Below the pieces are notes generated by a model. That model saw only the letters and a program-made list of their open reading frames with translations. It searched no databases and was not told the origin of the DNA. This document shows, one piece after another, positions 52,690 to 64,000 of a DNA stretch of 64,000 bases; within the stretch, counting starts at the first letter, position 1, and every line of letters begins with the position of its first letter. This DNA comes from Palaemon carinicauda (taxonomy: Eukaryota; Arthropoda; Malacostraca; Decapoda; Palaemonidae), in NCBI RefSeq assembly GCF_036898095.1, contig NC_090745.1, positions 79,676,654 through 79,740,653 of the forward strand. The letters are read 5' to 3'. Both the position numbers and the translations under genes were made by a program.

Positions 52690-54425
52690 TGATTTCATCA
52701 TTCAAGATGTGACGAGTTTTCATCATGCTGCTTTTTGCACCTTCTCTCACAGATAATTTACACTTAGGAGACTCAGAATAGCCACTTACATCCCGTAACT
52801 CATCAATCACCATCTTAGGCCTTATAAGAAAAATTAAATTAGACACATGTCTCTTAGTTAATTCACGAGTTTACCCATGTACAAGACAGCCCCAGTAACT
52901 TCTCCTAATTCATTAGTCAATGTTTCTGTAACAATTGCCATAGGATACTGGCCGGCCTTACTAAAGGGTTTCTTAATCAATACAATGTCATTCTTTTATA
53001 TACTAGTGTGCTTTACAGGTTTATATCGATCTTTAACACTGACTGCTTGCTGTAAGAGTGAAGTATTAAACTCTGAATGGTATATCTCTATCAGATTCTG
53101 TCGAACTTTACGAAGTTTTGTAAAGTTATTCCTTTCTCTGTCAGTTAACTCAAGTGAAACGTTATCTATTTTTAAATCAGAAAATGGTTGTAGTGGTGGA
53201 ATAACATTGACAGACCCTAAATCATACCCCCGGGAATAAAATTTCAGGAGTTATTGGGTCAGGCAAAGTCGATCTCAAGTTAGTCTCCCCCAAGGCTTCC
53301 TTAAATGCGATGGGTCTACTGTTAACCATGTGTATTGTTTGACCTATCAGAAATTCAAAGTCTCTAATCTCTAACACATTATTTCGAATTGCACCATATA
53401 TTAATTTCTTTGTTAACTTTACACAGCATTCCACCATAGACTCCAAAGCAGTATTTCCCTTAAAAAAAATTGCTGAAATTGAATAGGTTTTATACCATTC
53501 TTCTCAAAATATGAATTAACCTTGGGATCCTTCAAAAAATCCATGACAACATTAGCGCCAGTAACTAGCTGGGTACCCATATCTGAAATGCACAATTCTG
53601 GTATCTCATATTCTAAACAATGAAGCTGAAAAGCTCTCAGATACCCATTATCTGTCATATTCATACAGTTCCAAATTTATGGCTCTACTCCATGTACATG
53701 TGATACGCAGTAGCCAAACTTCGATTTTCTGATGATTTGAACGTACAAAAAATGGACCCATATAGTCAAATATGGCTCTAAAAGGGATTTCTGGGGGTTT
53801 ACCCTAAAGTCACGGTATGAATTTGAGTTCAACCTAATAGTTCTATCATTAAAACTTCTACAGGTTACACAGATTTTAAAACTTTCGTGGCAGTTGCAAG
53901 ATAGCCGGGTATCCAAAAGGTTTTTCTAATTTCCAATAGTAGGGAATAGCATCTTGCATGTGCAAATCTCTCATGATAATTTTCAATAATTAACTTAGTT
54001 AATGAACTATCTTTGGAAAGTAGATTGGGAAACCTGTACCCCCTGTCCTCCTTTAATTTGTCTAGTTTGCTACGTACTCGCAAGAGCTCTTCCTGGTCAA
54101 TGTAAAGGTTAAGTTGTCTAATGATATGCGGTAAATCCTTAAGTAAACATCCCTTGGAATCAAAATACTTGAATACTTCTGGGAAATTATGTTTTTGGTC
54201 CTTCAATACTACAAGACGACTAGCTTCTGGGAAAAAATTATGTCCAGAATTGTAAACATTCAAATCTGCATACTTATCAGGATGCTTTAATTTATTCTTA
54301 AGTTTCAACTTATTTATATATGTTAACACACCTCTGTATATCAGGATAATTCGGTGAAAATCTGAAACTTCATACAAAAGTCTCCACATAATGATCATCT
54401 GCTTCCCAAGATACAGTAGCTCCAT
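52690..54425 (-). pseudogene. BEL/Pao 2 integrase, broken
   Basis: On the minus strand: the HH part (LIIENYHERFAHARCYSLL) and CVTC in the next frame; the second-Asp region (LCISDMGTQLVTGAN); the region where Glu should lie is damaged (frame break near 53450); VNSRPIAFKE; and a C-terminal tail (KNDIVLIKKPFSKAGQYPM, TKRHVSNLIFLIRP) to about 52690. Frames change at about 53890, 53670 and 53440, with a stop at about 52995. Divergent from BEL/Pao 1. Confidence 0.8.
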
Positions 54426-55900
54426 AGGAATTAATCTCGTCCAGGGATGGACTCATTGATATATCTGGGTTAGGAACAGTAAATACTAAAGTGTCATGTC
54501 TGCTAGACTCCGGTCTAAGGTTATTCTTCAAGAACTTAGGACCTGAAAAGTAATTTATTCTCTTTAGCTGTTTGTAGGACAGGCAACGAGTAATGCAATC
54601 AGGCGGATTGTCTTCCCCAGAAATAAAGCGAAATGTAATAGGATGTTTTTCACAAATTCCATTGATATCCAGCAGTTTGTTCTTAACAAAAACAGAAACT
54701 TTCTGTAATTTATCCAGTTATATGGAATTCGAATGAATCCAGGATAAAGTCACCAAACTATCCGAATACACATGTAAGTCGACTATTCTGATAGGGTTAA
54801 CACAAGTGTGCCCTGCTTATTCCTCATACAAGTCAACCAAGCGCTCGGCAGCCAAAGCAATACCCTGGAGTTCGAAAGAAGGAATACTTTTAGAATTCAG
54901 ATTCTTTCCGATAATGCGATAATGCGGTTCTTTACAATCACAAAGTTTATGTCACCGGTGGAAAAGATAAATTTTCTACTATCAGCAAATGCTAACAAAC
55001 TGTAACCGTCATTTTTACTTCCAATAAACCTTGGGACACTCACTGCTGGGGAAGCATTAGCTTGCTTTGCAATATTCTTTTACTGTCTCTGCAGTTCTTT
55101 ATCCAGAACATCATCCCAACCTAACTCGTTATTACACTGTAAATAGCCTACTGCAGTTAATCATCGGGCCATTAAAGTTATACAAGTCAAATTGAAGGCG
55201 ATAGAGCGCAAGATTTCCCCCAGTCTTGGCATCTACATCAAGATTAAAGGGTCTGTTAAATTGAGAATCTGCTTTTCGATTCCAACAGAGACCAAGTAAC
55301 TTTACTACTTGATTCGTAGAAATACTGTATTTGACATCAATAGACTTCCACAAGGATAAATCACTAGTGACAAACTGCTGTAACTTGAACCCGTAGGGGT
55401 CAAATATATCATTTAATTGTAAATATGCCCATTCAAGATCCTTAGAACAGTCAAAGGCCACTGCACAATTATCCATGTAACAAAGCTAATAAATAGGTTT
55501 CTTACGCTCTACCAGAGGCAGGCTGTCGTGTTCCATTTCTAAAATTAAAATCTTATAAAGGGCTAGGAGTAATAAAGCAGGGCTGCACCTTAGGCCAAAA
55601 CTAAGTCTCATATTTCGGTATCCTACCATAGTAAAATCATTCTTTTCAACATTTCTGAACCACAAACACAATAGTCTATTACTATCTACTTCATCAAGAC
55701 AAAGGTTACTAAATGCCTTACACATATAAAAGCAGAGATGTGAACCAAAACGAACATGTAATAAAGCAAAGGCAATTTTTTGGTTCAATGTCGGTCCATG
55801 ATATATGGCCTGATTATGACGTACTGTAATTTCCCCGCTAGGATTCTTCTGACAAAGATTAGAGAGAAACTACTCTGCATTTAGTGGTATCCCTGTCCAA
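54426..55900 (-). pseudogene. BEL/Pao 2 reverse transcriptase and RNase H, broken
   Basis: RT: CKAFSNLCLDEVDSNRLLCLWF and MRLSFGLRCSPALLLLAL at 55788-55486, then CYMDNCAVAFDCSKDLEWAY (YMDN, a BEL/Pao variant of YxDD) and FKLQQFVTSD. RNase H pieces: AERLVDLYEE near 54835, HVYSDSLVTLSWIHS near 54770 and SGEDNPPDCITRCLS near 54600. There are many stops. Confidence 0.78.
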
Positions 55901-57720
55901 TTTGAATATCCCAATGTGAGGTAAAAAGCTATGGTTAGGATGCTTTGTCAAGAATTGATCAAGATTATCAATATGTTTAATTATACCTGCCGATTCTTAT
56001 TCCTTGAAACTTTGGTCCATAAGAGCTAAATGTGTAGGATTATTCAAAAGTTTCCTTGATTAGATTTAAAGATTAGCCTAGCAAGTTTATGATTAGTTCC
56101 TAATAAATGTACTACTGTGAAATTCCATAGCAGTGGAACAATGATGTGTCCATCTTTATTTCTTTAAATATTTTCAAGAGCATATTTAATAAGTTTAACA
56201 TTTATTTCACACTCGTTTTATTCAACCTTACCATCTTCCAAACCTATGTACCTGTAATAATCATCATTCAAAACGCAGTTAGCAGCTCTCTCAAGCTGAT
56301 TATGCACAATTTCACCCTTGTCATCAAATATACAAAATTCCCTGGGAACAGGTGTATCATCAATAAACGTATCTAAAGCAAGAAAAGGGTTGCCAGAGAC
56401 ACCCATAACCTTAAGCAAATTGCTATCCCGACACTTTTACTGCACCATTAAAACAATGTCCCGCATAAGGCAAATATGATAAATCCTTTAGCATTTGTGT
56501 TAAGTCACCTTGAAGCAATACTCCTGCAGAAGTTTGAGAATACATCGATAGGCTTTCTGCACCAAACAAGTGTTCACTTTGTGGAAGACAAAAACTAGAT
56601 TTGGCACCCAATATGAAATTATTGCCACCAATCTCCTTATCAGTGTTGGATAGAAATTCATCAGCCAACACATAACCTCTATCCTTAAATCCATCCACAA
56701 CCTTACCCAGAAGAGAGAGATTTAAATTTATATTAATGCAGGGTTGACAGAGTGCTTCAATTGATTTAAAATTGCTGCCGAATTTGAGTTTTGTCTCTAC
56801 TATTCAAGTGGTATATTGTTGAGATGTGTTTATACCATTAATAGTCAAGGAAATATTGTATCTAACCGTTTTTAATCCAAGTTCATTAGAAGCATTGGTA
56901 GAAATGAAGTTACATTGGCAGCCATTATCCTTCAAACATCTGACCTTTAACCCACCTTCAAATGTACTGGTAAAGGTAGGCAAAACCGAATCAAGATCAG
57001 CATATTCCTGAAAGGATTCTGCTATGGATTACATGCTACTAGAAACTTATGGTTTATCTTTAGTAAGAGACTACTTTCATATTTAAGACACTTATTAATA
57101 GGATGAGTAGCTTTCTTTCAAAATTCTTTTGTACATATACTACACGGCCTGAATCCTTTATTTTTATCACATTTAACCTTATCAGTGTTATCCAAACCAT
57201 TAGAGGAAGCAAACCTATTCTTCAATTTAGATTTACGCCTGCTAAGGAAACGATGACAAGCTTCAAAGTAATTTCAGGAATTCCCTTTAATGAAGGTTTA
57301 GCATGACTAGTTATCTATATCAACTGAAGTTTGAACTGATCGTTCATACCTTCCCAGATAAAATACTAAAATATATTATCTACATTAATGCTAAGCTTGT
57401 TTACCCTTTCAATTAACAAACGCACTTTCAAAATGTATTCATAAGAATCTGAAGCGTAATCTAACGTAACTTCAGTTAACTGCTTCAAAACATTAAACTT
57501 TTGAGAATCTTCAGACTCAAAAGCTTTCAGCAACAGTTCCTTGGCATAAGTATAGCTTTTTTATCAGCTTCTAATGAATTAACAAGAACCAAAACCCTAC
57601 CCCCTAGCTGTTATTTCAGTAGCAAAAGTTTATCATATTCTGGATATCTAAGTTTACTAATTGTATGTTCAAACTCTTTAAAAAATCTAGAAAGATCTTC
57701 ATCAGACGAGCTATTACCAT
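55901..57720 (-). pseudogene. BEL/Pao 2 gag and protease, truncated at 57720
   Basis: Gag start is lost. The first readable part after the junction is SSSDEDLSRFFKEFEHTISK and LRYPEYDKLLLLK, then LVNSLEADKKA. A Cys/His knuckle (PCSIC, THPINKC) is near 57080-57150. The protease site is LKDNGCQCNFIS near 56930 (DNG in place of DSG/DTG). LGAKSSFCLPQSEHLFG and SAGVLLQGDLTQML follow at 56700-56430. Stops are frequent. Confidence 0.72.
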
Positions 57721-58605
57721 AGTCTCTTGACTGACCCTGCAATCTTTTACATCCCCAAGGGAAAGGAGAGTTGATGTGACCACAGGTTTCAATGGTTTTT
57801 TAACCATTGAAGCCTTTGAGCTGGAGAGAATCGTGACTTCTTGAAGCTTATCTTGCATTCCTGATTTTCCGGGAACTGGATTACTTCCTTTGATGCTCAT
57901 AGACCAGCCTCTTCGGGAGTTGCCCACACCAGCCTTTCGTCCAGGTACATTGTTGCCTGAACCATTTCTAGGCTTGGTTTTTGCGTGACTGTGTCCGCTA
58001 ATCCCGTGAAGATACTTAGGACTGTGTTTAGTCTGACAAGTATCTTTCCTAGGACATACGTTATCCTCTGTAACTTGAATCCTAGGTAGGAGGAGAGGGG
58101 GCGACTGACTGGAAGCTGCCATTAGACATCTTTTGGGTCTGACAAGACTGCGAACACCCCTTTTTGAAATAAGGTCCTTATGTTCAGAAGGATTAACATT
58201 CTGAACTTGCTGTTTTATTTGAACTTGTTGAGTGGCGACAAGTCCAGAATGACTGAGTTTTCTTGAGTCCTTCTTGTGAACACCAAACAGCCTTCCCTTG
58301 AATTCGATGGACTGTACTTTCCTTACCTCCTGTATGCTCCAGAGCTCTAAGGTATACTCTTCCAGGAGGATTTTGGAGTGTAGGAAGAGTTGAGGAAATG
58401 ATGGTGGAGGCATGTGTATTTTCCATCCTAGTCCCATCTTGATTAGGCCTTGGACCCAAGGATCGAAGGTCCAGTGATCCTGAAGGAACCTCCCTCCTAC
58501 CAGAAGAGTCTCTTTGCTTTGCCTGATTAGAAGGTTTACATATTCGACCACTTTGCCTGTGGCAACGCGGTCATCGTATCTGTGAGATGTTGTTGAACAG
58601 CCCAA
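57721..58605 (-). pseudogene. DIRS copy 4 RT fragment
   Basis: RT-frame pieces (GGRFLQDHWTFDPWVQGLIK, FKGRLFGVHKKDSRK) join, after a deletion, to the alternative overlapping frame, which is open to the element end. Past 57720 the same ORF runs into BEL/Pao 2 DNA, so the drawn ORF (to 57616) is chimeric. The RT catalytic region is not intact in any one frame. Confidence 0.8.
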
Positions 58606-60164
58606 GGAAAATTTCTAGACTTTTCCGTCTTCCTTTCAGGTTGGGGATCCACATCCGTGGAAGACTTTCTCTTTGAAAAGATGCCCCACTTTTGGAGAGG
58701 TCCAATGTTCTCTGTGGTGGCCTTCCTAACGCCCTCTCTAACTACCTCGTTTAGAAAGAGGTCTCTACCCCAGATGTTGGAAGATATTAGCTTCCCGGTT
58801 TCGTGTTCCACTGTTGCGGCAGCGAACACAAACTCCCTACAGGCTCTCCTAGCCTTCATAAAGGCATACAGGTCTTTTACTAAGGTGACCATATGCATTT
58901 TGGCCAAAACCACGAGCATGTCTGGGGTACTATGATGGGCTGAACACAACTCTATGCAGTTCTGTAGGGATAAGGAGGCTGCAAGTCTCTCCTTTGTCTC
59001 TTGTTCCTTCCTCATCAGAAACTCGGAAAGTTTAGGGAGATTCTCGCTAAACTGTCATCTAGCGACATCCGCGTCTAGTTTTCCTACTGAAAATTTTAAG
59101 TCGACTTCCTTCCAATCCTTCTCCTCCATGGGAAAGGCTGGTGACAGAGGCTTGCACTCCTCGAGTGCAGGACACGGTCTACCTGCCTCCACTGCCTTGG
59201 CAAAAGATTTAAATGCCTTCCACGTAAAGGGGAATAATATTGAAGAGGAGCAAGAAAGGAAGGGTGTCTGTTATCTAGTGTGAACACTTTCGACACCGAG
59301 TAACCCGCCTTTCTCAAGCTACCTGACAAGATACCTTGTGCCTTATCATGTTTGAGAATCATGACCTCCTTCAGTTCCGTTTCATTTCTTGACGTTGGTT
59401 CAAGCTTCAGTCGAATGAAGCAATTAGGGAAAGTGTCAAAGCTTGGCCAAAACTAGATTTCGTCTAACGGAACAACACCCATCTTCTCTGAGATGTACAG
59501 TTTGCCGTTTAAAATTGGCATAATCTCCGCATACCTCCAGGGATTGGTTTTGGAGCATGTCGGAAGGTCTTGGTCTCTGGGTCGTTTGTATGACCCTTGG
59601 GGAGCTACACGTGGAGCTTCACATAGCTCTATCTTGAATTTCGCTTCCTCTTTTTTGTCTTGTTTGCTAAAGTTTTCTATTAGACCTTTCATATGGGTCA
59701 GTAATTGATCCATTTTGTCTAATAGAGGGGTAGAGGGTGAAGATGTCGATGTTAACGGCTCTAGAGCCGGTACAGACGGAAGCAATTCTGACACTAGATT
59801 GTTCACCTCTTCCCGTGGGGGCTGTGAATCATGCCTTGGGCATCACTATTTCCCTATTTGCTTTCGGGAATAGTAAGCTACGCATCCTATCATTAGGTAG
59901 GTATGGTCGCAGAGAGATTTTCTGGAATCCTCTCACCCAGTTGCATAGTTTTTTACGACCTGCATCCCTAGACTCCAACGACTTGGGATTCTCGAAACCC
60001 TCGGACATTAAGGTCCGACATACATTGCAAACTTGAGGGTTCCAATAATGCAGGGCTTCGGAAATAATATTGCAGCAGACATGGAACCTGCATGTATTAT
60101 GACCATAAAAGTACTTACTCTTGATATTGCAGAAGACTGCAACACATGTCATCTGCAGTTCCTC
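58536..60164 (-). pseudogene. DIRS copy 4 gag-like ORF, broken
   Basis: Four pieces: the Cys/His cluster (VFCNIKSKYFYGHNTC, CNVC) with the ATG at 60152; a middle part with NPWRYAEIMPI; a short HDKAQGILSGSL part; and RRACREFVFAAATVEHE (59015-58536). Stops and shifts lie between them. The N-terminal piece follows an acceptor-like TTTCTTTACAG as in the other copies. Confidence 0.85.
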
Positions 60165-60180
60165 CTGTAAAGAAAGGAAA
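60165..60180 (-). promoter_or_regulatory. Splice-acceptor-like site before gag, copy 4
   Basis: The minus strand reads TTTCCTTTCTTTACAG, followed by GAGGAACTGCAG and the gag ATG. It is at the same position as in copies 1-3 although the leader around it has diverged. Confidence 0.5.
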
Positions 60181-62865
60181 GCAGAATGAGTATACAGTTG
60201 ATTATCTCATTGATAAGCAATATGTAAAAGTCATCTTTTAACTAAAATAGCTTAGGATAGTAAGCTAGAAAGGGATAGTGGGAGACACATCCTTGTGTAT
60301 CTCCTGCAAGCAAATGCTGTTACCTCCCCTCAGTATTAACTATAAGGAGGTTCCTTTTTAAAGGAACTCTTAACGAAAGGGTTCTAACCCCTAGGGGTAG
60401 AAAAGTGTACAAGTCACTGCCCCTTTTGATTCTTTAACACTGTGGGGTGAGGATGACTGATTTCAAATCAGAGTATTGAAGAAATTCTATTCTTTCAATA
60501 TAGGAACGGTCTCAGTAGAAGCCCGCACAGGGGTACCCAAGATATGTTAGAAATTAACTACTGTATAATTGTACTATAGTTTTCTGTTTGCAGTATATAC
60601 TATATTGCAAAATACTGACTACTGTTTAATTATATATAATGTAGTTCAGCCAGTGTGCTGCCATTGTGGCAAGCATCTGACGGCACGGTCCAGCTGGCAT
60701 GACACCGACTGGACTAGGAAATATAAAAGACATATATCTGTGTATCCTACCCAGCCCATTTGCTGTGACCTTCCCTTCCAATATTAAAATCGTAGAGTTT
60801 CCTGATCAGGGAAACTCAAGGATAAGGGTTCTAACCTTTTAAGGATAGAAGTGTAATACCACCAGCCCTTTAAATTATTTGATATTGTAGGGTAAATTGA
60901 AAATGGATTTCTAATCAGAATATTGAAGAAATTCTATTCTTTCAATATATAATTGGTCTCAGCAAAGACCTGGACAAGGATACCCAAGATATATTGGAAA
61001 ATAACTACTAGTATAATACATACAATAGTTTTTCTATCTGCAGTATATCCTATACTGCAAATATACTGACTATCTGTATAAACATATACCGTAATTCAGC
61101 CGGCATATACCCGACATAGCTAGTCTCTGCTAGCACAGCCAGAATGCTAGCTAAAAGAGAGAGAGAGAGAGAGACAGCATGGAGTGAAAGCTGCCTTATC
61201 ACTGTATGTATACACTAATTAAGGATGTAAATATCTAATCTACTGCCTTTCTCCAGAAAGAAGGTTCAAATGGGAGGGGAGAATGTAACATTCAGGCTTT
61301 CATCCAGCTACCAGTACCATCACTGGCAAAGTCCAGCCAGCACATAGCTGGCATGCTAGCACCCGGCAGCTCTGGTACAGTCGGCATACTGCCGGCTGAG
61401 TCGACACCTATCTCTGCCGGCGGTAGACCCCAGCAATAGAGCTTGTGGCCGACAGTCCAAGAAAGGACTGAAGACCTTTGGTGATAGAGGACACTTCCCA
61501 CCAACAACCATCATGGCTGCCAGCAGCCACCAGCCGCCGGCAGCCGTCATGGCCGCCGACAGATGACATGGCTGCCAGCATCCTGCATAGCCGCCAGCGG
61601 CCGTCATAGACGCCGATAGTTTATATAAAACATGGCCGCCGGCAGTTGTCATGGCTGCCAGCAGCCGGTATAGCCACAGGCAGTCGGACAACAGCTGTTA
61701 AGTAGGAGTCTGGCCAGCCCCCGCAATCCACCGGCAAATGGCAAGATTGCAGGACGACGGCTCAAAGAGATACGATGGCTAGACCATTACAAAAGAACAG
61801 AGGGGGAGGGAAAAGGGTCCTGTATGAGGTGTGGAAGGAGCCGGTAAGGTTGCTGGTCCTACACACCCTTAAGAAGCACTGTTTCAATATTGGCGCCATC
61901 CTGGGTGGCAGGAAAATTTCTATTCTCCAACCTAGGGTCTGCCAATACAGTTAAGGGGACGGCGGCAGCGCCGCCTCCTCTCAACAAGGGAGAAACAGAG
62001 TTCCAGTACCAGCACCATCCTAGGCCTCAGAAGAATTATATTCTTCAGCCTAGGGTCTTCGAGCACAGGACTAGTCTACTAGACCACAGAGAGAAGGTGG
62101 CGGCATCATACAACCACTTCAAGTGCGGCCTAGGGAGGGCTAGACTCCTATGCCGCCAGCCTAGCCGGCAGGGGAAGGACTATTTACCCTACCGGTCGGC
62201 TGTCGGCACAAGACTAAATACTCTGAGATTCTGACCGAATCCCAAAACCTGCTATCTGCGGTTAAGGGAAGGGACAGAAAACCCTAGGCTAATCATGCCT
62301 GAATGAAAACTCGAAGCACAACCCACTACGGTTTTAGCCTAAGGCTACACCCAGAGGGAAGAAGAGATTACCCATAAATCTCAACTAGAGACGATTATCG
62401 GTTATATAATAATTCTCGGAGATATCTATCTCCATCTGAATTGATAAACCAATACACAAGGGTAACCAGGGAAATGTCGAAAGTATACTGTATTGCCTAG
62501 GTTAGGTTACCTGGGCAAGACAAGATCTCGGTTACCTAAATCACTGAAACTCTGGCTTATACGATCAACATAGAAAAAGGAAAATTATGCACATTATAAA
62601 TATCTTTACAAGTATCAAGTGCCTAAATAGCTTTCATATTTAATTAATGATATTTCAACTGGGAATGTCGTTCTACTAACTAAATAACACATGCCTAACG
62701 AACGACAGCGCCCATGGCGCCTCCGGTAACAGGCCTAGCTCCTAATCACAATAAATTACTCTAATTTCACTGTGAGCCAAGAGCTAAGATACACACGTTA
62801 TAAAGAATCAATACACAACATTCCAGAGGCGAAAGAAGCTGGAGATTGCATAAAAATCCTTGAAA
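60181..62865 (-). other. DIRS copy 4 leader, with internal direct duplication and GCCGGC-rich block
   Basis: Noncoding. Segments 60355-60640 and 60790-61075 are direct repeats about 446 bp apart (both contain AGAAATTCTATTCTTTCAAT). A GA microsatellite lies at 61152-61173. A GCCGGC/CAGC-rich block lies at 61385-61745. 62690-62865 matches the beginning of the copy 3 leader (about 19190-19370). Confidence 0.75.
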
Positions 62866-62889
62866 TCGATAAAAAAAGTTATTATAATC

Positions 62890-62891
62890 CA

Positions 62892-62947
<56 letters not shown>

Positions 62948-62974
62948 GATTTCTACTACTACTACTACTACTAC

Positions 62975-63008
<34 letters not shown>

Positions 63009-63135
63009 TTTAATATAATTATTATTATTATTATTATTATAATTAATATCATTATTATTATTACTGTTGATACTATTATTATTGATAGCAATGACGATTT
63101 TAATAATAATATCATTTAATAATCTTATGATTATG

Positions 63136-63207
<72 letters not shown>
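62890..63207. repeat. ATT/AAT microsatellite at the lost end of DIRS copy 4
   Basis: ATT units, a CTA block near 62955-62975, mixed ATT, and AAT units to 63207. The ORFs here are repeat artefacts. Confidence 0.97.
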
Positions 63208-63208
<1 letters not shown>

Positions 63209-64000
63209 TGTTTCTATTAGTAGTAGTAGCATTTCATTACACCCTTTTGCACGTGGCAAGATTATTTCTTAGACGCATTATCGTTATCCCAAAGTAGGTT
63301 CCAGGTCATTCCTGGATAGGGCATTTATATCGGTATAATACATTGGTCTTCTTTAAGGAAAGAGGCCTGGGTTGGAAGTCAATTTTGTACTACGGCATTG
63401 AAATTTATACATGACATTAATCTTTATTATTAAACATTATTTTCCAATTTTTTTTTTTTTTTTGCTTAAGTTGAATACTTTTTTTATTTACTTTTTTTTT
63501 CCTGTATTGGTGTTTATTTTTACATTTTTTAAAAAGCTCCAAACTCTAAATTTTGTATCAATTTAGAAAATTTAAGAAAACCCCATGAAGCTTATAGTAT
63601 AATGTATCAATATTTTGGAATTTTTCGTTTAAATTCTTTTTAAATTTAAATAATATTTCCAAAAACCTTTATAGAAAAAAGAACAAAAAAAATATATTTT
63701 TTATATTTTTTTTCAAAATTTTGTTTTACGAAATGAACAATTATTTTCCAAAATTTTAATTGCACAATAATTTATGATTATAATTCTTTTTAAATCTTGA
63801 AGTTGGATCATAAATAACAAAGTTAATAGCATTTGAATCCACAAAATGTCATTTTGAGATACAGCAGTTTAAAGTCTTTTTTTTTTCTTTTTCTTCTTCT
63901 TCATACTTTTAATTTATTTGGGGAGGGTATCATAGTGTGCCAACTATTCATGGTCACTAGGTTTGGTAAAATAAAATCCCCCTGGTTTGTAGCCGTCTCC
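63208..64000. other. AT-rich terminal region, nothing recognised
   Basis: Contains T runs (about 63450-63500) and no ORF, repeat unit or element end that I can identify. Confidence 0.6.

Larger units (their letters stand above)
57721..62865 (-). mobile_element. DIRS1-like retrotransposon copy 4, both ends lost
   Basis: On the minus strand: leader (62865-60165), gag (60164-58550) and part of RT (58605-57721). The RT stops abruptly inside the segment equivalent to about 10795 of copy 2. No terminal repeat or internal complementary region remains. It is the most diverged of the four copies. Confidence 0.9.

Noticed and set aside
61292..62234. ORFs of 71-114 codons near the right end
   Set aside because: They are in the leader of DIRS copy 4, rich in CAGC/GCCGGC words, and are not conserved in the other copies.

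Overview
This window is eukaryotic and I find no host gene in it. Every coding stretch I can assign belongs to a retrotransposon, and the rest is element leaders, LTRs or simple repeats, including about 5.9 kb of ATT/AAT-rich DNA. Several DIRS1-like tyrosine-recombinase elements, two BEL/Pao elements, two Gypsy-class elements and huge trinucleotide arrays together suggest an arthropod, most likely a decapod crustacean. That assignment is an inference from family composition; nothing in the window identifies the species.

Layout. 1-15386 holds two nested DIRS1-like elements on the + strand. Copy 1 is an old, broken element whose left end lies outside the window. Copy 2 (5491-14294) is complete and sits inside the 3' noncoding part of copy 1, which resumes at about 14330. 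15387-18755 is the 5' half of a Gypsy-class element (A): leader, gag and protease, all decayed. It is split by DIRS copy 3 (18756-27531), a complete element with every ORF open. Gypsy A resumes at 27532 with integrase, then reverse transcriptase, then the start of RNase H, so its pol order is PR-IN-RT-RH as in Gmr1-type elements. At 29760 it is fused to a second copy of its own LTR, leader and gag, and that gag runs into the giant ATT/AAT tract (30650-36505).

36506-50660 is a minus-strand Gypsy-class element (B), again with integrase before RT. It is interrupted by a 964-bp solo-LTR-like insert (39502-40465, CTAT duplication) and by an 8.29-kb BEL/Pao element (41767-50053, CCAAC duplication). 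50661-52690 holds short repeats, a small GC-rich gag-like fragment and a possible short LTR. 52690-57720 is a decayed minus-strand BEL/Pao element. It is fused at 57720 to DIRS copy 4 (minus strand, about 57721-62865), which has lost both ends; its missing 5' end is replaced by an ATT array (62890-63207). The last 700 bases are AT-rich with no recognisable feature.

How the parts work together. In the DIRS elements, gag and the tyrosine-recombinase ORF lie in one frame separated by a single TGA. The RT/RNase H/methyltransferase-like ORF lies in the +1 frame and overlaps both. Inverted terminal repeats and an internal complementary region that joins both element tips fit the circular-intermediate model known for DIRS-1. 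Copies 2 and 3 retain all expected catalytic residues. The LTR elements are degenerate, with many in-frame stops and frameshifts.
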